The position numbers and the translations under genes were made by a program. A stretch of DNA of 64,000 bases from Bradyrhizobium genosp. L (GTDB lineage: Bacteria > Pseudomonadota > Alphaproteobacteria > Rhizobiales > Xanthobacteraceae). The number at the start of each line of letters is the position of its first letter. Positions within the stretch are counted from its first letter, which is position 1. The stretch is from positions 5,952,001 through 6,016,000 of the forward strand of contig NZ_CP061378.1 of the NCBI RefSeq assembly GCF_015624485.1, read 5' to 3'. Of this stretch, positions 39,134 to 47,305 are shown piece by piece. Below the pieces are notes generated by a model. It ran no database searches. It was not told the DNA's origin and saw only the letters and a list, made by a program, of their open reading frames with translations.

Positions 39134-39256
39134 CCGTCATCGCCCGGCCTGTGCGCAATTGCGCACATGGACCGGGCGACCCAGTACGCCGCGGCCCCTC
39201 GGCTTAAGCACAGCCGTCTCTGGAATACTGGATCACCCGCATGCGCGGGTGATGAC
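39134..39256. repeat. Intergenic repeat with nested palindromes
   Basis: The block starts CCGTCATCGCCCGG and ends GGGTGATGAC. Inside it are a perfect 18-bp palindrome TGTGCGCAATTGCGCACA (39150-39167) and a terminal hairpin TCACCCGC-ATGC-GCGGGTGA (39233-39252). It lies between the convergent hydrolase and monooxygenase genes. Confidence 0.75.
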
Positions 39257-39306
39257 ACTGAGCAAGCTGAGCAATCCGTCGCATCATCCCGAGGACGGCG
39301 TTTACG

Positions 39307-40800
39307 CTAGGCCACCGCCTGGTAGTCCGGCGCGGTGGCAAGGAAGCGCGCATAGGCGTCGGCATCGGGCGGCGTGAACTTCTCGACCAGCGGGTTGCGG
39401 CGCCACGTTTTGGCGCCGATGTCGGCGAGCAATTCGTCGAAATGCTTGAAGTGGTAAGGCGCGACGCAGAGCCCGCCATAGACGCCGGCCGCCGGCCGCT
39501 CGACGCGTCTGAAATTGAGCATCATCGCGATGTTGTCGTGCATCTCGGCGGCATCAGGCTGTCGCGCGAGCTGGCCGTCGGCGTAGCGCACCAGCCAGTT
39601 CGCCGCGAGGTCGGCGCACAACACGGTGCAGAAGCTCGAATTGAAGCCGACGAAGCCCATGTCGGGCAGATCGGGATTGGCGATCAGGCGATACAGCCGA
39701 TACTGCCCGTCGGGCTCGACCAGCCTGGCCTGGTATTCGTCCGGCAGGAAGGGCACGCCGAGCTTGTAGCCGATCGCCAGCACCGCGAGATCGGCATCGA
39801 CGCGCTGGCCGCCGCTCATCACGATGGAGTTGCCCTCATAGTGATCGAAGGTGCCGCGCACCGCCTTGATCCGGCCGTCAGCGACCATCGGATAGAAGCC
39901 CGGGGTCGCGATCGGCACCGAGCAGTTGACCCCGTCCTCGATCCGCTCCTTCGGCACCATGCCGCACTGCTTCAGCTTGAGCTGCATCTTCAGCATGCTC
40001 TCGAGCCCGCGCCAGTTGGCCCAGACCAACGGCTTGGCGATCGCATGCGCGAGCCGGGCGGCAGGACCGATGCCCCAGCTCGCGAACATCTGCTCCTGCG
40101 CGCGGATGTAGAGAATGCGCTTGAAGTTGACGAGACCGCCGACGAAGTAGGGGATCCGCCAGACCGGTTCACGAAACACGATGGTGACCTCGCTGGCGCC
40201 GGAATTGACGGCATTCACCGCGATGTCGGTGGCGGATTTCGAGCCGCCGAGCACGACCACCTTGCGCCCCCTGGCGAGAGCGGCATCCGCATATTGCGAG
40301 GAATGCAGGATCTTGCCGCCCTGCGCCTTGAAGCCGTCCTCGCCTGATAGAGCCAGCGTCTGCGGCTCGTTGAACTGCCCGGTGCAGACCGCGACGAAAT
40401 CGAAATCCTCGTGGCCGGCCGCGCCGTCGCTCGCGCGCAGCGCGAGCGTCCAGCCGGGCTTGCCGTCGCCCCGGCGCTTCATCGCCTCGACCCTGGTGTT
40501 GAACCGCATCGCGCCGTCGAGCCCGTGGCTGCGCGCATAGTCGCGCAGATAGGCATGGACCTGCGGGCCCTTCGGCCACTCCGGATAGGCCTCCGGCATC
40601 GCCTTGTCGGTGTAGCGGTAGAGCTCCTTCGGGCTCTGCGTCTGCACGTCGGGATAGGCGCGCGCCGGCTCCCAGACGCCGCCGAGATCGCCGCTGCGCT
40701 CGATGATGGTCACCTCGTGGCCGCGCGCGGTGAACGCCTTGCCGGCGGCGAGGCCCGAAATGCCGGCGCCGATCACGCACACTTGCTTCTGCTTGACCAT
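39307..40800 (-). CDS. Flavin-dependent monooxygenase (FMO/Baeyer-Villiger type)
   Basis: A 497-residue FAD- and NADPH-dependent monooxygenase. The FAD Rossmann motif is GAGISG at 11-16 (MVKQKQVCVIGAGISGLAAG), followed by the class B fingerprint-like AQGGKILHSSQYAD near 165-178 and the NADPH motif VVVLGGSKSATDIA. The tail contains FLPDEYQARLVEPDGQYRLY, close to FMO-like proteins. The start at 40800 precedes the FAD motif; the frame is open to 40899. It follows a cupin gene (134 bases), and both may be under the divergent AraC regulator at 41723. The substrate is unknown. Confidence 0.9.
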   Translation of the reverse strand: MVKQKQVCVIGAGISGLAAGKAFTARGHEVTIIERSGDLGGVWEPARAYPDVQTQSPKELYRYTDKAMPEAYPEWPKGPQVHAYLRDYARSHGLDGAMRFNTRVEAMKRRGDGKPGWTLALRASDGAAGHEDFDFVAVCTGQFNEPQTLALSGEDGFKAQGGKILHSSQYADAALARGRKVVVLGGSKSATDIAVNAVNSGASEVTIVFREPVWRIPYFVGGLVNFKRILYIRAQEQMFASWGIGPAARLAHAIAKPLVWANWRGLESMLKMQLKLKQCGMVPKERIEDGVNCSVPIATPGFYPMVADGRIKAVRGTFDHYEGNSIVMSGGQRVDADLAVLAIGYKLGVPFLPDEYQARLVEPDGQYRLYRLIANPDLPDMGFVGFNSSFCTVLCADLAANWLVRYADGQLARQPDAAEMHDNIAMMLNFRRVERPAAGVYGGLCVAPYHFKHFDELLADIGAKTWRRNPLVEKFTPPDADAYARFLATAPDYQAVA

Positions 40801-40934
40801 GAAACCTCTCCGCGATGAATGAACAGGTGATGTGTCGGGCGCATGCGTCCCCGTCATCGCCGGAGCCTGCCCCGGCGATTGACGTCCCGCGTGCGACATT
40901 GTCTGCGCGGCTTTTTGTCTGTGCCGCCTTGCGC

Positions 40935-41384
40935 CTAGTCGTTGGCGTCCGGCGGCAGGAAGTCCACTTCGTGCTCGGCGGAGATACGGACCACCTCGGC
41001 CGGGTCCTGCAGATTGTGCAGCTTCTCGAACAACGCCTCGAGCTTCGCCATCGGCGACACCCAGAACAGCGCCCGCGCCGGCTTGTCGGACTTGTTGAAA
41101 TAGCCGTGCGGAATGCCGCGCGGCAGACGCACGAGGTCGCCGACCTTGGCCTGCACCCAGACGCCGTCGAGCTTGAGGTCGAGCACGCCCTCCTGCACCA
41201 GGATGAACTCGTCCTGGGTCGGATGGATGTGCACCGGCACGAACTGGCCGGGATCGCTGTTGGTCTCAAAGGCGAAGGTCGAGTCGGTGACCGCCTTCGG
41301 ATAATAAACCTGGCCCAGGATATTCCAGGTCTTGCCGGCATAACCGGTGCCGTTGCGGGTAATGCCTTTTTCGAGCGTGCCCAT
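40935..41384 (-). CDS. Cupin-domain protein
   Basis: A 149-residue single-domain cupin. Cupin motif 1 is VPVHIHPTQDEFILVQEGVL with His, His and Glu metal ligands, and motif 2 is LPRGIPHGYFNKSDKPAR with a histidine. Such proteins act as small dioxygenases, isomerases or binding proteins. GAGAGG lies eight bases before the ATG. It is upstream of the flavin monooxygenase on the same strand and divergent from an AraC regulator, across a 338-base region containing clear repeats. Confidence 0.88.
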   Translation of the reverse strand: MGTLEKGITRNGTGYAGKTWNILGQVYYPKAVTDSTFAFETNSDPGQFVPVHIHPTQDEFILVQEGVLDLKLDGVWVQAKVGDLVRLPRGIPHGYFNKSDKPARALFWVSPMAKLEALFEKLHNLQDPAEVVRISAEHEVDFLPPDAND

Positions 41385-41433
41385 GTCAGCCTCTCCAGTG
41401 TTGACGCGCCTTGCAGAACTGGAGCCTGTCGCC

Positions 41434-41459
41434 AGCCGATAAGGCTGTCTAGCCGATAA
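41434..41459. promoter_or_regulatory. Direct repeat AGCCGATAA upstream of cupin
   Basis: AGCCGATAA occurs at 41434-41442 and again at 41451-41459, 17 bp apart, 50-75 bases upstream of the cupin ATG. Directly repeated half-sites in this position are typical of AraC-type activators; the divergent AraC gene at 41723 is the obvious candidate. Binding is inferred. Confidence 0.5.
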
Positions 41460-41644
41460 ACGAATCCGCCGCCGTTGCGGTTATGCTGCAATGCGGAAGC
41501 ACACGGCCGTCGGGAGCCTGCCCAATGCCCTTGCTCCGGCCTGCGCGCCGATCGGGCAGATTGCGCGATAAAACTGCGTTTGCCTTTGCCGGCGAATGCA
41601 CCGGATCCCGTGAAGAAAACGCGTCAAAACAAAAACCTGGAGCT

Positions 41645-41667
41645 CCGTTCCGATTCCATCGGAACGG
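41645..41667. promoter_or_regulatory. Perfect inverted repeat upstream of AraC gene
   Basis: CCGTTCCGAT (41645-41654) and ATCGGAACGG (41658-41667) are exact reverse complements with a three-base spacer, 56 bases before the regulator's start. It is too short of a T-run to be a terminator and is placed like an operator or a leader hairpin. Confidence 0.5.
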
Positions 41668-41722
41668 AAAATGCTATAGGCTGCCAGATGTTTTATACCT
41701 CAAACAACTCCGGGCCGGCGTG

Positions 41723-42733
41723 ATGGCGATGCGCAGCGAGGCTGCGGCAAGGACACGGCTGAAGGATTTCGCGCGCGTCGCGACGGCGCGGGTCGACGAC
41801 GCCGCAGAAGCGATCGGCCGCATCTTCTGTCCGCACGCGCTGACGCCGGTCGATCACTCGGAGGACGATTTCTTCGCGGTCCACAATTGCGCGGGATTCG
41901 ATGGCTTCTCCATCAATTACGTCGCCTATGGCGGATCGGTCGCGATCGATCCCGGCTGCCTCGACCGCTTCTTCCTGCTGCAACTTCCGCTGCACGGCTC
42001 GGCCGCGATCCGCACCGCCGCGCGTGACATGACCACGGGGCCAGGACACACCGCATCGCTGCTGTCGCCAACCATCCCGACAGAGATGACCTGGCGCAAC
42101 GATTGCGCTCAGCTCATCCTGCTGCTCGACCGCAGACTGGTCGAGCACCGCGCCGCGGCGCTGGGCGGCACGGGCGCACGACCCGTTGAGTTCGATCCGG
42201 ACGTCGCGCTGAGCGGACCGCTCGGACAAACGCTCGCGGCGCGGATCGAGCATCTCGTCACGCTTGCCGAAGGGCTCGGACCACGCAAGACGCTGTCCGC
42301 GGTGACCGCGGCCGATTGGCGCGAGTCGTTTCTCCACCTCCTGCTCAACGGCCAGCCGCACAGCCTGAGTCGCGCCATCGATGTCTTCAACGGCCGCGCG
42401 GAGACCCAGCCGGCCGCGTTGAAGCGGGTTCGGGCGTATCTGGAGGCGCGCGCGAGCGAGCCGCTGGATCTCGCCGAGCTCGCAGACATCGCCGGCACCG
42501 GCATTCGCGCGCTGCAACTCGGCTTCCGCCGCCACTTCGGCACCACCATCACCGACATGCTGCTCGACATCCGCCTCGCCCAGCTCAACAGGCGGCTGAA
42601 GTCGGCGCGGCCGGACGAACGCATCGTGGATATTGCATTCGAGCTCGGCTTTACCCATCTGAGCCGGATGGCGAGCGCTTACCGCGCCAAGTTCGGCGAG
42701 AGCCCGAGGGCGACGCTGCAGCGGCTGAGCTGA
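41723..42733 (+). CDS. AraC-family transcriptional regulator
   Basis: A 336-residue AraC-type regulator. The N-terminal part (HNCAGFDGFSINYVAYGGSV, TIPTEMTWRNDCAQLILLLD) is the AraC-binding-2 type sensor domain; the C-terminal 100 residues carry two HTH motifs (LDLAELADIAGTGIRALQLG and DIAFELGFTHLSRMASAYRA). The first ATG in frame after the control region (41723) is used; a second ATG two codons later is possible and the Shine-Dalgarno is poor. It is divergent from the cupin/monooxygenase pair, which are probable targets, and it precedes the HtrA-like gene by 97 bases. Confidence 0.87.
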   Translation: MAMRSEAAARTRLKDFARVATARVDDAAEAIGRIFCPHALTPVDHSEDDFFAVHNCAGFDGFSINYVAYGGSVAIDPGCLDRFFLLQLPLHGSAAIRTAARDMTTGPGHTASLLSPTIPTEMTWRNDCAQLILLLDRRLVEHRAAALGGTGARPVEFDPDVALSGPLGQTLAARIEHLVTLAEGLGPRKTLSAVTAADWRESFLHLLLNGQPHSLSRAIDVFNGRAETQPAALKRVRAYLEARASEPLDLAELADIAGTGIRALQLGFRRHFGTTITDMLLDIRLAQLNRRLKSARPDERIVDIAFELGFTHLSRMASAYRAKFGESPRATLQRLS

Positions 42734-42830
42734 GGTTCCGAACGGATTCTCGTGGTGAGGCCCTGCCCATCCGGCCAGTTTCCGAACCTGCCGCAACATT
42801 CCAGATTGGGGGAAGCCAACGGAGCTTCTC

Positions 42831-43697
42831 ATGACCGAACCGACCATCCTCTCCTCACTCTCCTCCGCCTTATCCGAAGTGATCGCGCGTACCGCGCCTG
42901 CGATCGTCGCCGTGCATTCGCACCGCCTGCGCGCCTCCGGCTTCGTCTGGAAGGCGGGCCTCATCGTCACCGCCGAGGAGGCGCTGGCCGATGACGGCGA
43001 GATCGAGATCGAGCTTGCCGACGGCAGCACGCGGCCGGCGACCGTCGCCGGACGCGACCACACTACCGACGTCGCATTGCTGCGGTTCGACGGTGACACG
43101 GCGCCGGTCAAGCTGTCGGCCCAGGTTCCTGCGCTGGGCTCGCTCGCCGTGATCGTCGCGGCCGATCGCGGAGCTGCGACCGCACGGCTCGGCATGGTGT
43201 CGCGGTCAGGCCCCGCCTGGCGCAGCCTGCGCGGCGGCGAGATCGACGCGCGGATCGAGCTCGATGTCCGGCTGCGGCACAGCCAGCAGGGTGGCCTCGC
43301 GCTCAATGCCGCGGGCGAGCCGTTCGGCATGGCGGTGCTCGGGCCGCGGCGGGTGCTGACGATTCCGGCCGCGACCATCGAGCGCGTCGCGGCCCAGCTC
43401 GAAAAGAACGGCCGCATCGCGCGCGGATATCTCGGCGTCGGCTTGCAACCGGTCCGGCTCGACGACGGCATCGGCGCGATGGTGATGAATGTCGACAAGG
43501 CCGGCCCCGCGGCCGCCGCCGGCATCCGCCAGGGCGACGTGATTGTGGCCGTCAACGGCGAGAAGCTCTCCAGCGTGCGCGCGTTGTCGCGCAGCCTCGG
43601 GCCGCACAGCGTCGGCACCGTGGTCGAACTCACCGTGCATCGCGGCGGTGAGCCACAGAATTTCAAGGTGACCATCGCCGAGAGGCCGGAGACGTGA
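42831..43697 (+). CDS. Trypsin-like/PDZ protein lacking catalytic His and Ser (pseudoprotease)
   Basis: A 288-residue HtrA-like protein without a signal peptide, so probably cytoplasmic. Residues 15-190 form the chymotrypsin-like double barrel and 198-285 a PDZ domain (GYLGVGLQPV, GPAAAAGIRQGDVIVAVNG). Alignment by eye to DegP-type motifs shows the catalytic Asp kept (D80, HTTDVALL), but the His position of TNNHVV reads TAEEAL (E50) and the Ser position of GNSGGP reads SQQGGL (Q153). It should be proteolytically inactive and act by binding peptide termini through the PDZ. Its stop overlaps the GTG start of a LuxR-type gene by four bases. Confidence 0.87.
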   Translation: MTEPTILSSLSSALSEVIARTAPAIVAVHSHRLRASGFVWKAGLIVTAEEALADDGEIEIELADGSTRPATVAGRDHTTDVALLRFDGDTAPVKLSAQVPALGSLAVIVAADRGAATARLGMVSRSGPAWRSLRGGEIDARIELDVRLRHSQQGGLALNAAGEPFGMAVLGPRRVLTIPAATIERVAAQLEKNGRIARGYLGVGLQPVRLDDGIGAMVMNVDKAGPAAAAGIRQGDVIVAVNGEKLSSVRALSRSLGPHSVGTVVELTVHRGGEPQNFKVTIAERPET

Positions 43698-44068
43698 GCG
43701 AACCAGCCGCCGCCGAGATCGTGATCGCACTCGAGGTCGATGACGCCGCGCTCGCCGACCGGCTGGCGACGCTGCTCGGCGGTGTCGCCGGCCTGCGGCT
43801 CGCCGCGCCCGGCGAGCAGGCCGCCGCCGCGATCGTCGCGCGCGGCCGCGAGACCGCAGGCGCCGATGAGTTCGAGCTGACGCCGCGCGAGCTCGACGTG
43901 CTGGCGCTGCTCGCCGAGGGCGCCTCCAACAAGATGATCGCACAACGGCTCGGCATCTCCGTCCACACCGCGAAATTTCACGTCGGCTCCCTGCTGGACA
44001 AGCTCGACGCCACCGGCCGCACCGACGCGGTCGCACATGCGGCAAGGCGCGGGGTGATCAATTTGTGA
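43694..44068 (+). CDS. LuxR-type HTH protein with a degenerate N-terminal domain
   Basis: A 124-residue DNA-binding protein. Residues 61-124 are a complete GerE/LuxR HTH (LTPRELDVLALLAEGASNKM, IAQRLGISVHTAKFHVGSLL, DKLDATGRTDAV). The first 55 residues look like the start of a receiver domain (EIVIALEVDDAALADRLATL) but stop after about two strands and lack a phospho-acceptor aspartate. The start is GTG, overlapping the pseudoprotease stop (GTGA), so the pair is translationally coupled. Regulation by phosphorylation is unlikely; direct control by the pseudoprotease is a hypothesis. Confidence 0.88.
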   Translation: MSEPAAAEIVIALEVDDAALADRLATLLGGVAGLRLAAPGEQAAAAIVARGRETAGADEFELTPRELDVLALLAEGASNKMIAQRLGISVHTAKFHVGSLLDKLDATGRTDAVAHAARRGVINL

Positions 44069-44431
44069 GGGGTAATGCGGTGGTGATGGTAGCGTAACGC
44101 GCTGTCTCCACCTGTCGACGTCCTGGCGAAGTGTGGTCCCGTCATCCTGAGGTGCGAGCGGAGCGAGCCTCGAAGGATCGACGGCCACCAGCCGGGCCGA
44201 TTCATCCTTCGAGGCTCGCCTAAGTGGCTCGCACCTCAGGATGACGGACGCGGTCAACTTGATACACTCGCAGGAGTCGAGAGCCAGCGCGATTTCGGAA
44301 TATTGGAATAGTACCGCTGAGTTGCCCAACATGTCAAGTCGCCATGTCGGCAGCCACCGACTCCTTTGCATGGGGTTGTTTTTCGATATTTGGCAGTGCG
44401 CCCTGCGGGGCGTCGCGGCAGCGTGCCCACA
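44069..44431. other. Convergent intergenic region
   Basis: A 363-base gap between the LuxR-type gene and the histidine-kinase gene. It contains the inverted repeat 44139-44247; the rest (44250-44431) is relatively AT-rich and I see no gene, promoter or terminator with a T-run in it. Confidence 0.6.
44139..44247. repeat. Intergenic inverted repeat (CCGTCATCCTGAGG family)
   Basis: The arm 44139-44178 pairs with 44204-44247 (40 and 44 bases, small internal differences) across 25 bases. Outer ends are CCGTCATCCTGAGGTGCGAG and its complement. It lies between two convergent genes. Confidence 0.87.
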
Positions 44432-45805
44432 TTACGCGCTTTCCGATCCGGGAAACCACAGCTTGACCAACAGCCCCGGCGCGTTGTCCCGCAGTTCGAT
44501 GCTGGCGCCGTGCAGGCTTGCGACTGCCGCGACCAGGCTGAGGCCGAGGCCATTGCCTGGCGTGTAGCGGCTCTGCTCAAGGCGGGTGAAGCGCTTGAAG
44601 ACGTGGCCGTGCTGATCGGCCGGAATGCCGGCACCGTCGTCGGCGACCGCGATCATCGCGCCGGCGTCGTCTCCGCAACAGGTCACGGTCACCCGCCCGC
44701 CGGCGCGGCCGTGCTTGATGGCGTTGTCGACGAGATTGGCGATCGCGTCGAACAGCAGATCGCGATCGCCGGTCATCAGCACCTCGCCGTCGCCGGCAAG
44801 ATCGAGGCGGGTGGCGTCGCGCTCGGCCGCGGCATCGTACAGCTCGACCACCTCGCTTGCGATCTCGACCAGGTTGACGGTTCGGAAGGCGCCGCGCCGG
44901 GCGCGCGTCTCGATCTCGGAGATCCGTGTCAGGGAAGCGAACATCCCCAGCACGGTGTCGAGATCGGCGATGGTGTCGCCGATCAGCGCCGCGTCGGTCT
45001 CGCCGTTGCGCGGGGCATGATAGGCCTTTTCGAGGCGGCCGCGCATCCGGGTCAGCGGCGTGCGCAGATCGTGCGCGATGTTGTCGCTGACCTGCTTGAC
45101 GTCGCCCATCAGGGTCTGGATGCGGTCGAGCATCAGATTGAGGTTCTCGGCGACGCGGTCCCATTCGTCATGGCTGCCGCGCAGCGGGATGCGCTGGTCG
45201 AGACCCGAAGCCATGATGGCGCGGCTGGTCGCATTGATCGATTCGATGCGGCCGACCGTACGCCGCGTCACCCCGACGCTGGCGCCGGCGGCGAGCACGA
45301 TGATCAGCAGGCCGACTGCGATGCCGGCCATCCTGATCCGCGCGGTGAAGCTCTCGAGATCGCTGATATCCTGCGCAACCAGCAGCCGATCGCCATTCGC
45401 CAGCGTCTCGGTCACGCCGCGCAGCAGCGGCCCCTCCGAGGCGTGCGACAGCCCCGGCGCGCGGAATTCCGTCCATCCCTGCCCTGCGCCCGCCGGCCAC
45501 TGCTTGAGGTTGCCGGCAAGCAGCGCCGATCCGGACCCTGCCAGCAGATAGACGCGATCGGCAAGACTGCCGTCCGCGATGCGCCGGTCGATCAGGGCGA
45601 CGAGACCGTCGCGCCCCGTGCGCGCGAAGACGTCGCGCAGGACCGCCTGCTCGCTCATGATCGCGCGATCCGCGCGCTCACGCACATAGGAGACGGTCGA
45701 CCAGTAGACATAGGCGAAGATCGCCGAAACGAGCAGGCCGAACGTGCCGATGGCGATCAACGCCAGGCGGTACGTCGATGAGCGTAGCGTCTTAGCCAGG
45801 AGCAC
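44432..45805 (-). CDS. Sensor histidine kinase
   Basis: A 457-residue membrane histidine kinase. Transmembrane helices lie near 13-36 and 158-180 with a periplasmic sensor of about 120 residues between them, then a HAMP domain (RRTVGRIESINATSRAIMAS). The H-box is DNIAHDLRTPLTRMRG with H245, followed by the N-box LVDNAIKHG, G1 DDGAGIP and G2 GNGLGLSLV. The start is GTG; it overlaps the end of the response regulator by 14 bases. The ligand is unknown, and the neighbouring Gly/His-rich secreted protein may be a target. Confidence 0.93.
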   Translation of the reverse strand: MLLAKTLRSSTYRLALIAIGTFGLLVSAIFAYVYWSTVSYVRERADRAIMSEQAVLRDVFARTGRDGLVALIDRRIADGSLADRVYLLAGSGSALLAGNLKQWPAGAGQGWTEFRAPGLSHASEGPLLRGVTETLANGDRLLVAQDISDLESFTARIRMAGIAVGLLIIVLAAGASVGVTRRTVGRIESINATSRAIMASGLDQRIPLRGSHDEWDRVAENLNLMLDRIQTLMGDVKQVSDNIAHDLRTPLTRMRGRLEKAYHAPRNGETDAALIGDTIADLDTVLGMFASLTRISEIETRARRGAFRTVNLVEIASEVVELYDAAAERDATRLDLAGDGEVLMTGDRDLLFDAIANLVDNAIKHGRAGGRVTVTCCGDDAGAMIAVADDGAGIPADQHGHVFKRFTRLEQSRYTPGNGLGLSLVAAVASLHGASIELRDNAPGLLVKLWFPGSESA

Positions 45806-46484
45806 GGAGGCAATACCCGATGCCGCGGATGGTGTGGATCAGCGGATAAGCCTGCTGATCGTCGACCTTGCGGCGGACTCGTCCGACATAAACGTCGATG
45901 ATGTTGGTGGAGGGATCGAAATGCAGATCCCAGACGTGCTGCAGCAGCATCGCGCGCGACACCACGCGGCCCTCGTTGCGCGCGAGATATTCGAGCAGTT
46001 GGAACTCCTTCGGCAGCAGCGGAATCCTGCGGTTGCCGCGGCTCGCGGTGCGCGCGATCAGGTCGATCGCGAGATCGCCGACCCGCAGGATGGTCTCCTT
46101 CGCCACGGTCTCACTGCGGCGGCCCAGCGCCTCCAGCCGCGCCAGCAGCTCGACAAAGGAGAACGGCTTGACCAGATAGTCGTCGCCGCCGGCGCGCAGG
46201 CCGCGCACGCGGTCGTCGACCTCGCCGAGCGCGCTGATGATCAGGAACGGCACCGCGATGCCGTCGTCGCGCAGCTGGCGCATCACCGCGATGCCGTCGA
46301 TGTCGGGCAGCATGCGGTCGATCGTGATCACCGCATAGTCGCGTGCCGCGCCGTGGCTCAGCGCCTCGCGGCCGCTGGCGGCGAGATCGACGTCATAGCC
46401 GCTGGTGGTGAGCTGCTCGACCAGTTGGCCGGCGGTTTCAGGATCGTCCTCGACGACGAGAATGCGGCGGTGAGCTCCGGTCAT
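45792..46484 (-). CDS. OmpR-family response regulator
   Basis: A 230-residue regulator with a receiver domain (phospho-acceptor D56 in ITIDRMLPDIDG, acidic pocket VVEDD at 11-14, conserved lysine in DDYLVKPFS) and an OmpR/PhoB winged helix (LLPKEFQLLEYLARNEGRVV, NIIDVYVGRVRRKVD, HTIRGIGYCLR). It is translated together with the kinase gene (14-base overlap). The promoter is in the 107 bases upstream, before the Gly/His-rich gene. Confidence 0.95.
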   Translation of the reverse strand: MTGAHRRILVVEDDPETAGQLVEQLTTSGYDVDLAASGREALSHGAARDYAVITIDRMLPDIDGIAVMRQLRDDGIAVPFLIISALGEVDDRVRGLRAGGDDYLVKPFSFVELLARLEALGRRSETVAKETILRVGDLAIDLIARTASRGNRRIPLLPKEFQLLEYLARNEGRVVSRAMLLQHVWDLHFDPSTNIIDVYVGRVRRKVDDQQAYPLIHTIRGIGYCLRAPG

Positions 46485-46591
46485 CGTGTTCGATATCTCC
46501 GAGCGCGCCCCGCGACGATCGCCACCAGACTATTCCATTCCGGGGCTGGATGGAACGCCTGGCGGCGACCGCGTCAACAGTGCGGTCCGTG

Positions 46592-47044
46592 TTACCAATA
46601 ATCCCCGCACACATTGACCCACTGCCATCCGTACGGCGTTACTGTCCGGCTCCAGCAGCCATCATAGTAGCCGTCATAATACCCGCCGCCGAAGGCAACG
46701 AAGCGATGGTGGCGGAAGAAGCCGTGATGATGGAAACCGTGAGGGCCGTGGAATCCGGCACCGGCAAAGCGCGGTCCGAAGGCCGCGCGGCCCATCGGTG
46801 CGCCAACATGCGCACCGCCGAACTGCGGGCCGCCGCCCATATGCGCGAAGGCCATGCCGCCGCCGTGCATACCGCCACCAAAACCGCCATGCATGCCGCC
46901 GCCGAAGCCGCCACCGTGACCACCACCGCCGCCACCGCCATGGCCGCCGCCACCACCGCCGCCTCTGGCGAACGCCGCCGGCGCAAACGCCACGCCGGCC
47001 GCGACCATCGCAGCCACGAGACCTGTGAAGAGCCTGTTTTTCAT
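46592..47044 (-). CDS. Gly/His-rich secreted protein with TPYG/VNVC C-terminus
   Basis: A 150-residue exported protein. Signal peptide 1-27 (MKNRLFTGLVAAMVAAGVAF then APAAFA). The mature protein begins with long Gly runs broken by His (GGGGGGGHGG) and Met-Gly-His repeats, then a His/Phe-rich block (HGPHGFHHHGFFRHHRF). It ends GCWSRTVTPYGWQWVNVCGD plus YW, the same two-cysteine TPYG block as the protein at 111-332. GGAGGATC precedes the ATG at 47044. The His density suggests metal binding. It sits beside the two-component system but has its own start region. Confidence 0.8.
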   Translation of the reverse strand: MKNRLFTGLVAAMVAAGVAFAPAAFARGGGGGGGHGGGGGGGHGGGFGGGMHGGFGGGMHGGGMAFAHMGGGPQFGGAHVGAPMGRAAFGPRFAGAGFHGPHGFHHHGFFRHHRFVAFGGGYYDGYYDGCWSRTVTPYGWQWVNVCGDYW

Positions 47045-47305
47045 CGCGAGATCCTCCGTCACTGAGCTGCGGCGCGAGTTCTTCGCCGCAAGCCGACGTG
47101 GACAGCAGACGCAAACCGGCGGCTGCCTTCAACTGACAAATGCGCCAGATTCTGACACGCGATTTAGGTTGGATGAGGGACCGCTGATCTTGATGCGGTT
47201 TTTCCGGATCGGCATCACGCGACGTTGATCCGATGCCGCAAGCGCGCAGTCCGCAGGGTGGGCAAAGCGGAGCGTGCCGACCCTACGATAGCTGTGCCAG
47301 CAGCT

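Larger units (their letters stand above)
41385..41722. other. Divergent control region between cupin and AraC genes
   Basis: This 338-base stretch has no gene. It holds the direct repeat at 41434-41459 and the inverted repeat at 41645-41667 listed below. Between them the sequence is AT-richer than its surroundings near 41630-41700, with a TATAGG hexamer at 41675-41680 that could be a -10 element for the AraC gene. Confidence 0.6.

Noticed and set aside
41693..44371. An 892-residue minus-strand open frame across the AraC, HtrA-like and LuxR genes
   Set aside because: Antisense to three well-supported genes, including their conserved motifs.
44380..44431. Possible terminator after the histidine-kinase gene
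   Set aside because: A short GC hairpin (GCGCCCTGCGGGGCG) lacks a T-run on the minus strand and is not long enough.
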